Source of the DNA: Verpa conica
Lineage: Eukaryota; Ascomycota; Pezizomycetes; Pezizales; Morchellaceae
DNA: 64,000 bases
Assembly (NCBI GenBank): GCA_033030425.1
Contig: JAUFSD010000002.1
Span: forward strand, 2,418,001 to 2,482,000
Direction: 5' to 3'
Shown here: positions 1 through 12,113 of the stretch, piece by piece
Position numbering within the stretch: the first letter of the stretch is position 1
How the letters are laid out: the number at the start of each line of letters is the position of its first letter
Translations under genes and position numbers: made by a program
The notes under the pieces: model-generated
Seen by the model: only the letters and a program-made list of their open reading frames with translations
Told to the model about the DNA's origin: nothing
The model's database searches: none

Positions 1-125
1 ACCGATCCCTGAGAGATACATAGCAGCGTAAAACTCCCAGATAAGTCCATAAGTCCCTCATTCTAGATACCCTATATATAATACACCGCTCAAAGTACAA
101 ACCCCTCCACATACACATCCCACCA

Positions 126-886
126 TTACTCGCCCCTCAATCTCCTCAACTGCACCTCATCTGCCCCCAGCTCAGCGGCAAGTTGATAATAGCTCCTCCC
201 CTGAGCATCTAAAATCCCTCTGTCAGCCCCCCTCTCCAGCAGCCCCTGGATTAAATCCTCTCTCTGGTTTTGCACCGCCACATGGAGTCCCGTCTGCCCC
301 GTCTCAAAATCCTGCACATTCAATAACCCCCCATCTTCATCTAACATCTCCACTACGCTCTCCAAATCACCTATGCATATACCCTCTCCATCAGCACCTT
401 CAACACATCAAAAGTCACAAAAGAAAGAGATGGACCCCACCCTCAGCACAAAACTCAAGAAATGCGCGGATCTTCTTAAGCTCCGGGTTTAGGTCGTAAA
501 ACTCTTCTTCATCGAGCATTGCCCCGAGGTCGAAGGACCGTTGTACTCCACCTTCATTCCGGTATGTTACTAGTAGCTTTCCGGATATACTGTTGAGGAC
601 GTCTGAGTGGCAGGAAGGACAGAGTTTCTTGGTCTCGGGGGTTGCGGTGTCAGAGGAGTATTCATCTGCAAAACATGACCTGGGATGAGTTAGCTGGGAA
701 AGGGAGGTGAGAGAAGGGAGGGAAAGAATGAATAGACCAGTGGTAGTGGTGGCCACAGGAGAGTTCTATGTCATCAACTATTCCGGCAGCACCGGGGATT
801 GAGTCTTCAGGGTCTTCGAGTGGGATTATGAGGGGTTCTGAGCATGATATGCAGAGGTCATCCGGTGCAGTAGCGGAAGCGGACAT
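126..886 (-). CDS. RING-H2 finger / ankyrin repeat protein (210 aa)
   Basis: Three exons, 738..886, 442/441..679 and 126..370, with introns of 58 and about 70 nt, give 210 residues. The N-terminal part has a complete RING-H2 pattern: Cys12, Cys15, Cys44, His46, His49, Cys52, Cys70 and Cys73, the central part reading CGHHYHWSC. The junction of exons 1 and 2 falls inside this motif and restores Trp-Ser-Cys, which supports the splice choice. Residues about 129-195 form one to two ankyrin repeats (TGLHVAVQNQREDLIQGLL). RING-H2 domains usually recruit E2 ubiquitin enzymes and ankyrin repeats bind proteins, so a small E3 ligase or adaptor is the likely role. The substrate is unknown. Confidence 0.78.
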
Positions 887-1230
887 GGTGCCTGTAAAGT
901 ACGTATTATCGATAATTGGGTCAGATCTGCAGGAAAGGGAACCTTGGGGTGTCTGTGTCTTGTTGTTGCGGGATGGTGGGGGTGGTGAGTGTTACTACAT
1001 AGAACTAAATCTTCGGGTTGGAATCTTGGGTGCAGTTAATTAACCAGGTTAAACACTTCCGAGAACATTCACAAGGGATCACTCGGAATATTCGGAATAT
1101 TCCCATCAAAGTTTTATCTATATCAAATCAAGTTGTGTCTAGAAAAAAGAAAAACCTATATCCGAAGAAACAAGGGATCTCAGTCTGGTTTATCTCGAAG
1201 AAAGTACTGACTTTACCCGCCCAGCACCAC
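887..1230. other. Intergenic spacer between RING-ankyrin and F-box genes
   Basis: No convincing coding sequence. It must hold the promoter of the RING-ankyrin gene and the 3' end of the F-box gene, since both lie on the minus strand. Short AT-rich palindromic words such as GGAATATTCGGAATATTCC near 1085 are visible. Confidence 0.5.
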
Positions 1231-3081
1231 CTATAAACCTAATCTACCACACCTCTCTATCCAGCCCGGCAACCATATGTCACCTCCCCACGTCCCCGCT
1301 TTCTCAAAACTCCAATCTTTTACCCTCTTCTCAGAGCTCACCCATTCCAGCGGCTTCCCATACACAGCTCCCACATGGCACGACTTATATCTATCCCTGT
1401 GTGCCTCACAACACACCCTCACCCTCGCCTCCACCTGTCCTAGGAATATCCACTCAAGTCTCCCCAGTACCTCCCCATACTCATGCGCAATTTTCATCAT
1501 CTCACTATTATGCCAAACCTCCCATGCCATCGCTTCACGCTCCTCAGTACTCTCTCCACCAAAATGATCCTCATCACTGACACCCTCGGGATGGCGGCGG
1601 AGGGTGTAGTAATGCTCAGGTAGGATCTCGGGGAGTGGGTGATCATAAGTGTCTCGCGTGAATACCAGCACTCGTAACCTCTGGAGTGGATGGAATGCAG
1701 TTATGAGGGCATCGTGATCGATGACCCACTCATTGAAATCATTACTTTGGTTACCAGCAGAGATCCACAGTTGATTTAGGGTAGTAATGCGACCTATGAT
1801 TTCTAGTGCTGGGGTATCGATACTCTTAGACTCCCAAACAAGATGTAGTGATCCCAAGTACCGAAAACTCAGAAGAGCTGGGAGAAGCTGCGTGTTGAGG
1901 AACGAGGAGGTGTTTGGGCGGGGAGCGGTGAAGGAGTGAATCTGAGGATTTGTGGTGATAAAAGGAATATCAGAAGAAGAGATGGGAACGGGCGTGTTAT
2001 ACGTGTGGAGGGAGTCGATATGTCTATGGCGAGACAGATACTCAAATTCAGATTTAGATGACACGGAAAGAGAACGGAGCCGTAGCTGCGGGCTGTCCGA
2101 GGGTATGAGTGCAGATAAAAGACGTTCCGGGAGTTTTGTGTTCTTGAGGAGGAGGCTGTGGAGCCGAGGGAATCTTAGGGGAGAGACATCGAAGGTGGAT
2201 GCATTCAAATTCGTCAATTCCAACTCCTCAAGGGTTGGGGCAGCCGCTCGGAGAATGCTAAGACACAACGGTGCCACGCTGACCTTGTGATTCTTGGAGG
2301 GTTGTATCTCTAGCTTCAGTTTCCGGAGCTTCCACTTCTGCTCCTTGGCAGGAACATCGACCTCAAACTCCTGATCCACAAGCACTCCACATAATGTTAG
2401 ATCCTTCACGTTTGAGCGTACAATTGCCGCAACCAACCCCTGAGTAATGGTTACTGTATCTTCCCATTTGAGCACCTCTAGATTAGGTAGTGCGTAAATT
2501 AGGGCATTAGATAGCTCCTTCAAATAAATATCAAAATAATTATTTGCTATCACCTCAGCTGCCCTGAGCCTTGAGTCATCGGGAGCAAAGAGTAGCGGTA
2601 GATCTTTCCCCCTCAACCAAGCCGCGAATACAGCATCCATTCGTATTATAGAGGCCACCACTAAGCTACGGATACACACCCCAAGTGATGGACCCATCGG
2701 GCATCCATTGTTCTTAATACGATCAGCGACTTCGCTGGTAAGTATGTCCCGGAGACCTAGGGTTGCAGGGCTGTTGTAGTCGAGGTTAATGCCTGCAAAT
2801 TGCCGCACACGTGAGAGCTGGCGGCAAGAACTGTTAACGAGTGCAAGGGATGCAAGGTCAGAGGTTGGAAGAAGCCCAGTAATATGGTCCAGGAGCTCAG
2901 AGGGGAGGCATAAGAATGAGGTTTTCGAGGATGGGTTTATATTCTCATTAACCCGAGAGAACCAGAGAGGGTGAATAATTCGACCATTGTGATTTGAAGA
3001 GAGCCTTCTAGTGGGGAGCGAGGAATCTCTGATAAAAGTAATCACATCAGAAGCATGTTTGAGGGCGTGTGGGGATGCCAT
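1231..3081 (-). CDS. F-box protein (616 aa, single exon)
   Basis: An uninterrupted frame of 616 codons. An F-box is visible at about residues 57-93: LCLPSELLDHITGLLPTSDL, then LASLALVNSSCRQLSRV, the Leu-Pro-x-Glu-Leu-Leu-x-x-Ile pattern typical of fungal F-box proteins. The rest has scattered leucine-rich stretches (LRKLKLEIQ, LEELELTNLN, RLHSLLLKNTKL), suggesting a degenerate LRR-like substrate-binding fold, followed by a Trp-rich C-terminus. Such proteins act as the substrate receptor of SCF ubiquitin ligases through Skp1. The target cannot be inferred. It lies head-to-tail with the RING-ankyrin gene; both are ubiquitin-related, but nothing shows they work together. Confidence 0.85.
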   Translation of the reverse strand: MASPHALKHASDVITFIRDSSLPTRRLSSNHNGRIIHPLWFSRVNENINPSSKTSFLCLPSELLDHITGLLPTSDLASLALVNSSCRQLSRVRQFAGINLDYNSPATLGLRDILTSEVADRIKNNGCPMGPSLGVCIRSLVVASIIRMDAVFAAWLRGKDLPLLFAPDDSRLRAAEVIANNYFDIYLKELSNALIYALPNLEVLKWEDTVTITQGLVAAIVRSNVKDLTLCGVLVDQEFEVDVPAKEQKWKLRKLKLEIQPSKNHKVSVAPLCLSILRAAAPTLEELELTNLNASTFDVSPLRFPRLHSLLLKNTKLPERLLSALIPSDSPQLRLRSLSVSSKSEFEYLSRHRHIDSLHTYNTPVPISSSDIPFITTNPQIHSFTAPRPNTSSFLNTQLLPALLSFRYLGSLHLVWESKSIDTPALEIIGRITTLNQLWISAGNQSNDFNEWVIDHDALITAFHPLQRLRVLVFTRDTYDHPLPEILPEHYYTLRRHPEGVSDEDHFGGESTEEREAMAWEVWHNSEMMKIAHEYGEVLGRLEWIFLGQVEARVRVCCEAHRDRYKSCHVGAVYGKPLEWVSSEKRVKDWSFEKAGTWGGDIWLPGWIERCGRLGL

Positions 3082-4060
3082 TGAGAAATTTTGACTTTAC
3101 AGCTGGTGGAACTGCAAGTGAGAATAGATTTTGACCCCGCCTTTACGGCCAGAGAGCTCATATATACTCGTAAATAGCTACTTAGTTACATATTTTGTTG
3201 CCGGGAGCTGTAGGCTGTAGCAGATAAAAAGAGATTCCCGATTGGCTGAATGTGTGGGGCGGCTCCCTGCATAAGCCCTTAGCGTCGTAGCTCACAAGAT
3301 TGGGTGATCTGAAAGATCTGTGCGGAATTGCCACTTGAGGAGGGGTGACACAGAAAATTTTGATGTGAACTTCTGCTCAGCATCCTACTTTGGCTTCAGA
3401 GGAACTGAATGATACCCATCTAGCATCAGGAGACTAGGTACCGTGGAATCTCCTAGGGAACTCTAGAATCCCAGGTATCTCCTGCTGGGAAACCACCCTG
3501 ATGTAAAGTATTAAGCTTAGGAGTAGTATTAGGATACTGAGGAGAGTAAGCTTACAGTAAAATGAATATCCCCCTAACAGAGTCTTATCGAACGAGCACT
3601 CTTCACTAAGATAGCCGTGCAGGATAGAAGCCTGTGGCCATCGAACAGTTCACCGAGGGAGCCCCTGGACCCTCAAAATGCGTTTCGACACTGCCTCAAT
3701 GGCGGATGGGCTCGGCAATAGGTCTTTTTTTTTGGCCGGTATCCGCTTGCATAGTAATGGATGCCCCGTAATCCTATGAGTACCTGTTTATTCTTTATAG
3801 GTAGAAATTTCAAAAGGAAGAAAACGATTAGGACCAGGATAGTAGTATGAAGAGCTAGCGGTTGAATAGATACAGGACACGATATTATAAAGGCCAGGAT
3901 ATCTCCAATACCTCTCGAATAGGAGTTCCCACACGGTCGGAGGTTATTCCCCCTCCTTCGGCCGTTACTGCAGTCGCTGTTGCGTAGGTGTTATCTTCTC
4001 TGTGACCTGCAATATAGCTCTGTATCTTAAGGTACCGAAGATAAAGGATGCAGAAGTGCA

Positions 4061-4100
4061 AGGGTCTGAAAGCTACAGGAAATATGACCTGTCAGACCCT
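4061..4100. repeat. Imperfect inverted repeat (hairpin)
   Basis: The left arm AGGGTCTGA pairs exactly with the right arm TCAGACCCT, and an inner ACAGG pairs with CCTGT; the loop is about 7 nt. It lies in gene-free DNA. Role unknown; it may be a remnant of a small inverted-repeat element. Confidence 0.5.
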
Positions 4101-5779
4101 AAAGGAAACTCACGTTGTAATGCCTGGTTTGGTAGTATATACTTTGCCTATTTGATATTCAATAGGCATTTACATATCTGAGAGCGTGTAAGTCTCTAAA
4201 CTCTAGGTAATATGGGGCAAGTGACATGGAGGACGAAGTTGAGCAGCGGCTATATCCAGCTGTCTAACCACACCACGAGCAACGCAAAATGCAATGTAGA
4301 ATACAACAACTTACTAGGGCTTCAAGTCAAGACTGCTAACACCTAGCCAACCGATGTTATTCTGCATAGAGCGAAAGAAGCAAGGGGATTTATTGGGGGC
4401 TATTTAAGTCTAGGGCGCATTTACTTACTTAGGTAGATAAGTGAAATCAGAGCCTCATTTTCACTGTAATATACATGTAGATTACAACTGTGTCACTGGT
4501 TAAGCTGAGCACCAACACATAATTGTCACATAATTGTCACATACGTATATTCCAATGCCATAGGTCTTCTAGCTCTTCTTTCTCAGCTTTACCTCAATAT
4601 TGTGTCTTCCGTCCCTCCATATCACTACAGAACTAGAAAAAAGGACTGACCTTTTGTGGCTTCCTACTATCATAATGGAGCTCCAAACCTTACCAACAAT
4701 TAAATTCTTCCGCTGGGCTAGAAAAAAATATTAGTAAAGATAATATTATTCTACTCATTGGCTTCTCCTCTTTCGGCATAATTTTCTACACCATATGGAT
4801 TTTTGTATTTTGTAATTATAAATACAAAGAAAAGAGGCTAGGGAGTTCACCCGACCTTAAATGCCACTACCCTAATTCACAATACGGTAAGAACCAGCTC
4901 CATAAATTCTATAAATATACCCTTGTACTCCAGTTTAACGAAGTCAAGGTATCTTGTATTGCCTTTCTAATACGTAAGCTCTTCAGAGATACGAGGGCTT
5001 GAACAACCCCTCAAGGTTTCAGGTCGAATACCTGATACTCTTGGAGAAATACCTCGATGAGATACATTAGCTATCAAGACATCAAGAATCTATCAATAAG
5101 TATCGGCGAGTTAGAGAATTCTATGGAAGAGAATCTTAGGTATCTTTAGAAAGCGCAATAGTGCTAAAAGATAAAGCAGCAACCAACAAACAAATAATAT
5201 AGTTAAATTATAGAAGCGCAGATTGGTCAAAATTAAAGTATAAAAACACTAGATATATCTCAGCCCCTGTACGTGATGTTTTCAGTGAATCTACGTAGCA
5301 TTGTGTACTTAGATCAGGTTCCCGAATTAGTATTAGCTAATTACTAAGCCTCTGGCTAGGTGGTACAGTGACTAGGCCACAAAACATATCATAGAGGGAT
5401 AAGCTATTTTCCAACTAACCTAAGCACCTGTCTCAGTAAATATATTTTAATTCAAGTACAGAGTACTGGATTCAATGAAAATAGCACGTATAGGCGCTGG
5501 AATCCAGCGATCTTGTGCTTTAATTCACGCTTCAATATAACGAGGAAGAAATTACAGCTTAGCGGGATTTATTTCTACGGATAACTGTTCCTGACGGCTG
5601 AACACCATGGGTATATGATGCTTAGGACGACTCTATTGTTCTTTAGCAATTTTGAGCTCGTAGAAGATATTGTAGCTCAAGTTTCTTAGTCCCTACCACT
5701 AGCCCAGTAACTAGTCATGTACCAAGTACTGGGTTCAAAAGCCCATACCATCTGTGGTAAATTAAATGCCACTGGTGGT

Positions 5780-5817
5780 AATTCCCTACTAGTGGTCTTC
5801 AATTCCCTACTAGTGGT
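5780..5817. repeat. Two-copy direct repeat, period 21
   Basis: AATTCCCTACTAGTGGT occurs at 5780-5796 and again at 5801-5817. A related GTGGT-containing stretch lies just upstream (5745-5780), so a small tandem expansion is likely. Confidence 0.6.
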
Positions 5818-6450
5818 ATGGACCCTGAATTCCAGTACTCTAGTACAACTTGTGGTAAAATAGATTTTGACACACATACCGCACCATAAGACTGATCTTC
5901 ACTATATAATCCTTTGTATTTTTACTAACTCGGAAACACGACCGCAACACGACCGCAACATAGAAGAAGTAAAGATTCATCACACGTATACAAAGATGAA
6001 CCACCAGACATGAGGACATGACATACCAAATTTTATAACACGGGTCTCCCCCGGATCTTGAACATGATAAACCTCTTTTCGTTAAATTCACTGTAAAGAA
6101 CATACTAAAATATTCTAAACAATGAAATTAAAAAGGAGAAATACCTTATTGTAAAAGACCAAAACATAGAAAAAATGAAAATTTTTCCGATTTTATAAAC
6201 CTTTTCTTCCGCCTTATATCCATATCACTATTCTTCGGCTATTTTGGTAACCAAAGCAACGACGGAACTTTCATCTAGATAATGTAATTTATAGCCTAAG
6301 TTTATACAATTAACGGTTAGTATTACCAATGAAGACGGGACTAGGATGAAGATGTTATACCAAAAAGGCCAAAATTTACGCCCAACTAGATAAAAGAAAC
6401 TCGTTAGCCAACTGGCAACGAGATCGGGGTTCTAAAGTTTAAGAAGTAGA

Positions 6451-8706
6451 TCAAACGTACCAGCGGCTGGCAAAGAATTCACTAAATTTGGATTCTCCGT
6501 TATCGAAAGTGGCACTGGTGCCCGGATCAGTAGAATTTCCATGTGATAACGGGCGGCCGTTATCATCAATGACCTCATCTAAAGTAGTATGATATTAGCT
6601 GGGAATTTCTGAGATTGATTGATCAAACTCCAAGAGTGCAAAAACCTACGGGCGTAGCAGCAGCGACTACCGTAAGTACAACCACCATGCAACCAAGCCA
6701 TACAGGTTTTGGTTTTCCATTGGCCATGACGGGGGACGGTACGGAGTTCCTTCTTGCCGTGGGCGAATTGACAAGAGCGACCATAGCGGCATTCACCAAT
6801 CTCATTCCAGTTACGGCACATCTCGGTCTTGTAGAGGGCATTGGTCTTTTTGTTTAAGTGGCGTGGAGGAAGGCTGGTAGGGGTATCATTGACAGCCCCC
6901 ACTGGAACGACTGGAATAAACGATCCATTCTGGTCAGGCAGATGAGAAACATTATCGCCAGCATCTTCATCTTCCTCTTCATCTTCGAAGTTTGCATGCT
7001 GTTGGTTATACCGACGGACAGTAGGGTCGTAAACCGGTGGTTCACGGGGCTTGTCGACAGTCTTTGTTAGAGTTTTGGAAGGCATTAGTATTTTTGTGGA
7101 TATTACTGATTGACAATAATAGGGGACTGAAAGACAACGGTGAAGGTGAAATTAAGGTATAGCTACCGGAAACATCCGCCCATAGCCACCGCTGTTGGCG
7201 CGCAAGTCGATCTTTTTAACAGGCGCCTCCTCGAAACCAAATTCGCTGACAGAAAATAGTTAGCAAATAAGACATTAGAATCACAGTAGTATGAGGATAA
7301 AATACACAGCAATGTTGTTAAAGAGACTGTCCCTGCGCTGGGAATAAAATTCATTAGCACTACCAGGACAAATCCCGCCACTGCCCCCGATACTATCATC
7401 CGCAACGCATCCATCACTTCCAGCGGGAGAAGAATTGACCACTGAAACTGTAGTGTCAAGGTAAGATTGAACACGGTTAATCAACTCAGGGTAAACAGCA
7501 AAATTCGGGTTAGACGGCATATGGTAGTAGCCACAATCTTCACCATTGGCAGAAGCATAGATAGACCCTGACTGAGGGTGATCTTGGTTATGCTGGAACA
7601 TTTCAGATTCGGGAGATTCAGGGCGTTCAAGGATACCACAGTTGACACCAACTTCGCGCTCATGGAGATATGGACTCTCTGAGATATAGAGCTCATTGCG
7701 GGCCTCAACAGAAAGGCGGCTCTCGAACATATCTTTGTAATCTGCGATACGGTAAACCGGAGTGTTTCCTGGGACACGGATAACATAAATCCCAGGAACA
7801 TGGCAATTACGGACAAGACAAGCTTGCTGGCCGTAAAACTCGATAGGCTTGTCATTGATGAAGAATTCGATGTCACCTCCATCAGGGAGATAATAGGCTG
7901 CGCCCTGAACAGCATAGGAGTATACTAGTGATCAATAAACAAAATTAGTAATTTTCAAAATTTTCGGGGAGATTAACCATACTATTGATTCTTGGGGTGT
8001 CACTCGAATCTACCCACGAAATTCCGGAGGAAAAATTTGTAGAGCCACCGAGAGCTAAGAGTGACACCGAGGGAACATGAACCACAACATCGTTGCCAAC
8101 TTGAGACTGTTGAAGTAAATGATCGAGACCATTAGTAAGACTTTCCACTACAAGAAACATGAGGTGAGAGCAAAACTAATATATAGGGACTAGCAGCAAA
8201 AAACAGTAATTATGAAAAATAATGTGATGAAATACAGAGTAATAGCCTATGAGACCGTCGGTACAATGATAACTGTTAACAACATAAAGTTTCTAGAGGA
8301 CGATTGGACTGTGCTGACATAGATTAATACTCAATCAAGCACTCACTCGATGACAAGTGCTTGCAACAGGGGGTTTTAAAAATGAAGGCCTATCGAATCA
8401 TAAACATTATATGGATATATTCCAATCGTGTTAATATCATCTAATTAAGCACTCCCCACTAGACCTGACTTCAAAGTGAAGAACATCTCATTAAGAGAGT
8501 TATTAACAGTAGAGAAGAGAGAATGTTCAATAAACCAGTGGGCAGGATAAAACGACGATAATACAAATAAAAAAAAAACAGGAATAGATTATTACCTCGA
8601 TCTCATCAGCAGGTTCAATCTCTTTGAGAATACTATCCACCTTCATCTCTTCAGTGGACTCAATCCCCATCAAGAGGCTATTCATCTTAGGTATATTGGT
8701 ACTCAT
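6451..8706 (-). CDS. TIS11/tristetraprolin-type tandem CCCH zinc-finger protein (multi-exon model)
   Basis: Best model has six exons: 8596..8706, 7983..8175, 7306..7924, 7167..7245, 6650..7061 and 6451..6578, together 513 codons in frame. The end carries two CCCH fingers. Finger 1, starting [18 protein letters not shown], has C-x8-C-x5-C-x3-H. Finger 2, starting [17 protein letters not shown] and ending RCCYAH, has C-x7-C-x5-C-x3-H; its last His exists only after removing the 6579-6649 intron. TIS11-family proteins bind AU-rich elements in mRNA 3'UTRs and promote decay (yeast Cth2, fission yeast Zfs1). The upstream part (starting [20 protein letters not shown]) is not a family I recognise. 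The 8176-8595 intron, at 420 nt, is unusually long and the least certain. An alternative is two genes: a CCCH protein starting at 7085 (187 aa) and an upstream protein stopping at 7152, but only 66 nt would separate them. Confidence 0.6.
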
Positions 8707-10440
8707 CGTTTATATTTTTTATATTTTATAGGGTGGGTTTTATGGTACGAACGGGACTTAGAAAGCTAAAGGATATGTAGATGAGAAACCTATCGCTCAA
8801 GGAATAGAGACGATAGAATATGGCAATGGAGATGGTGGGGATGGAGAGAAGAGTGGGGATGGGGATAAGGAGAAGGGGAAGAAGTGGAGAATGAGAGGAA
8901 GAGGTGAAGGGGACATAGGTGATTCTGTGCCGGCCGCGGATCACTCAGCCATCAGCAGTGTTCTCTGCTAGGAAGTAATATGTACGCTTCACATTTAGTA
9001 TGCCGATTGATCCCAGTGGTTAAGACAGTCGTTGGTCTGTTCCACGGCTCCGAAGTATAAAATACACATGCCACAGGAGGCTACATGACTCCTCTATGAA
9101 CATCTATGAACATAAATTCCCTCGCATAACTTGTGGAAATCACTGACATAGCTTATGTTAATCAGCCTTGAATATTGAGCAATCAATTCTCCTAGTTATT
9201 TTTATAATCAGACATGTGCTGTCATTCCTACTCATCCATCGCTCAGGAACGCCCAGAATTTGAATATATGAGGCCAACTCTACAAGAAAACACGAGGAAT
9301 AGAGCGTCCTCTATTACCAGCCAATCCAAAGCATTTATACTCAAGATCTACGATGGCTCCAAGCGTTATACGTGTATATATTCCCCTAAGCACGGGGCAC
9401 TGCTGCCAAATGATCATAGTATTCTATGGACATCTAGAAGAAGCCCTCGGTTTCGATTCAACAGAGGCTCTATCTACCTGTAATGCGGAGATAGAGCCTT
9501 GAGTTGAGTACGACCTAGAGTACTTCAAACTACTCACCCTACTCACTCACTCGATTCTATGCCATGTCTAGAGAAGATACTAGACTCGGCGATACAAAAC
9601 TGGAATTTCATGTGATCATACTGAGTATGACATGAAGTACTAGTCACCAACCACCTTGAATGGCTTCTCAAATAGCTTCTGGAGTCGATTCTTTGCTCTC
9701 AGATGACTTGCGTCCTCTTCCCATGTCAAACTACGTAGTACCTCTCTCACCATAGCTACCCACGTATACATAGGTTCCCACAGTAACTCTTTTTTCCGGA
9801 CCTTCCCCCCAAAACACATTCCCTCCGTAACCTACACTTACCCTCCACACCTTCATTTCCTCTAAAGCCTATACAGCCTTTATTACATGTATCCCTGGGA
9901 TCTCCGCCCATTGTCTTACTACCCTCCCCATCTACACCAATGATTTAATGCGCCCCAAGCCACAACCCTCGCAGCCGCAGCCGCAGCCACAGCCTCGTAA
10001 CTTGTTTGAACTTTCCTTTTCGCAAATCTCACTTATATACAAGCCACATACACAAAAATATATAGAAGGCAATGCTTCTAGTGGAGTGTTGAAGCTGGTA
10101 CCTCAGATAACGTTGATAGAATATGCCGAGTGGTGATCCTACAACTCCATACTTTGACCCAGAAAAATCTGTAAGCTAATTAAGATAAACTTTATTTGAA
10201 GGCTTTTATGTAAGTTTCATCTAGATCTAATTGGAGTTATTGATGGCGAGTGAGAGGCTATGAAGATCAGAGGCAGGAGGCAGCTGTTTACCTACCCACT
10301 AGACAGTGAGATACGAGCCAAGATTTCCGAGATGATGTTCACACAAAAACTTAAATATAATTTTTTTTCTTTGGTAATCTCATGCCCACACCACCTATAT
10401 ACAGTACCGCTCTCCCATAAATTGGCTAGGATGAGACTAC
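8707..10440. other. Intergenic region
   Basis: No supportable gene. Open frames are short; one begins with a Pro-Gln run from a CAGCCG-type simple repeat near 9965-9995. It contains the upstream region of the CCCH gene and the downstream region of SHMT. Confidence 0.5.
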
Positions 10441-12113
10441 TTAAGTATTCCATGGTAGTGGGAAATTCCCAACCCATTCCTTAACTTCTTTCTTAAGCCC
10501 TTGGACTTCTTCAATTGTGCTTCCATCACCAACAATCTTAAAAAAGTCCTTCAGCAACTTCTTCCCACCGACTCCCTCGTCGACTTTCTTTGCAATCCCC
10601 ACCGCACGATCCACAATTACTGCAACTCTCTCAAAATCTTCTTCACTGAACCCTCGCGTCGTCATTGCTGGTGACCCCAATCTCAGCCCACCAGGCTTAA
10701 GCGCTGAAATGTCGCCTGGAACAGTGTTTTTGTTGGCAGCAACATTGACGAGTTCCAGAATGCGCTCAACGCGAGCCCCATCAATACCTTTTGGTTTAAG
10801 GTCGACAAGGACAAGATGGTTGTCTGTGCCACCAGAGACGACCTCGTAGCCGTCTGTCTGGAGCTTATTGCTTAATGCCTTGGCGTTCTTTAGAACCTGC
10901 TTCTGGTAGGCTACAAACTCGGGAGTAGTGGCTTGCTTGAGTGCAACAGCGAGTGCGGTGATAGTGTGATTATGGGGACCTCCCTGGTGCCCGGGGAAGA
11001 CAGAAGCGTTGATTGGGTTTTCAAGATCATAGAAAGTTTTTTCGCCCTTTTTGTTTGTTGAGCGGACACCTTTACGGTAGAATATCATTGCACCTCTAGG
11101 ACCACGTAAGGACTTATGGCTTGTTGTGGTAACGATGTCGGAGTCCACAAATGGAGAGTCTGTTACTCCAGCTGCGACGAGACCCGAAATATGTGCCATG
11201 TCGGAGAGGAGGTAGGCACCGTATTTTATTGATATAGCCTTCATACGCTTATAATCGATGATACGAGAGTACGCTGATGCACCAGCAATGATGATCTTCG
11301 GGCGGTAGAGCTCGGCGAGCTTCTCAAGGTTATCGTAGTCGATGAGACCAGTCTTAGGGTCTAGACGATAAGGGAGAGTCTCGAAGTATTCAGAAATCTT
11401 GGAGATCTTCTTTGTGGGAGTTTGGTATCCATGTGAGAGGTGTCCACCGTGAGGGAGGTCGAGACCCATAATGCGTTCATGGGGACGGAGGAGTGCAGAG
11501 TATGCGTAGAGATTTGCTGGAGCTCCGGAGAGGGCTATATGTTATTAGATAAGTAAAGAGAAGAAGAAGGAATTTAGGTATGAAAGGATACATTGAACAT
11601 TGACACCCCATTCTTCAGGGTCAAGCTTGAAGGCTTCTAGGGCACGTTGCTGGCATAGCCTCTCGGCTTCATCGATGAACTCATTTCCACCATAGTACCG
11701 AGCACCAGGGTATCCCTCAGAATATTTGTTCTGCATAGGGGAGCCGAGAGCCTCTAAGACTGATTGCGCAGTAAAGTTCTCAGAGGGTATAAGATTGATA
11801 AAGTCTCTTTGGCGGGTTTTCTCCTACTAGACATTGGATCTGTGACTCAATTCAGAGCTAGTATTAAGATTCTTACCTTTTCGAGAATACTAGATATAGC
11901 CGGATCTGAGTCTGCCAAAGTTGCTCTCAGAAGCTACATTGCACACAGAGCATTAGCTACCGTCTCCTCAGATGAGGAATGATCGAACCCGCCCACCTGG
12001 TCTTGGGCAGCGCTGAGGTTTCCAGCACGGCGAGCAATTGAGCTAGAGAACCCAGCGGAGGCATTCTTGCTCAATCCAACGATCTGGCGACGGAGTACTG
12101 AACGAGCAAGCAT
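10441..12113 (-). CDS. SHM1: Serine hydroxymethyltransferase, mitochondrial
   Basis: Four exons, 11997..12113, 11877..11933, 11592..11823 and 10441..11534, give 499 residues, the normal length of a mitochondrial SHMT. The start [20 protein letters not shown], rich in Arg, Ser and Ala and lacking acids, looks like a matrix-targeting peptide. Hallmarks are [40 protein letters not shown] and the PLP site [14 protein letters not shown], with the Schiff-base Lys near residue 276. The enzyme interconverts serine plus tetrahydrofolate and glycine plus 5,10-methylene-tetrahydrofolate. Introns are about 55-70 nt; the 57-nt second exon is small but restores a typical N-terminus. The cytosolic paralogue is excluded only by the leader peptide. 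Confidence 0.96.

Larger units (their letters stand above)
3082..6450. other. AT-rich gene-free region
   Basis: About 3.4 kb without a supportable gene; open frames are short and AT-driven. It holds a 40-nt hairpin (4061-4100), a 21-nt tandem duplication (5780-5817) and, around 4920-5160, stretches that look like a decayed reading frame interrupted by stops. Likely old, degenerate repeat-derived DNA. The first part (3082-3200) is the promoter side of the F-box gene. Confidence 0.5.

Noticed and set aside
9011..9062. tRNA-like or SINE-like stretch (CCCAGTGGTTAAGACAGTCG...)
   Set aside because: Resembles an A box only. I found no matching GGTTCGANNC B box or cloverleaf, so no tRNA is called. 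No tRNA was found elsewhere in the window.
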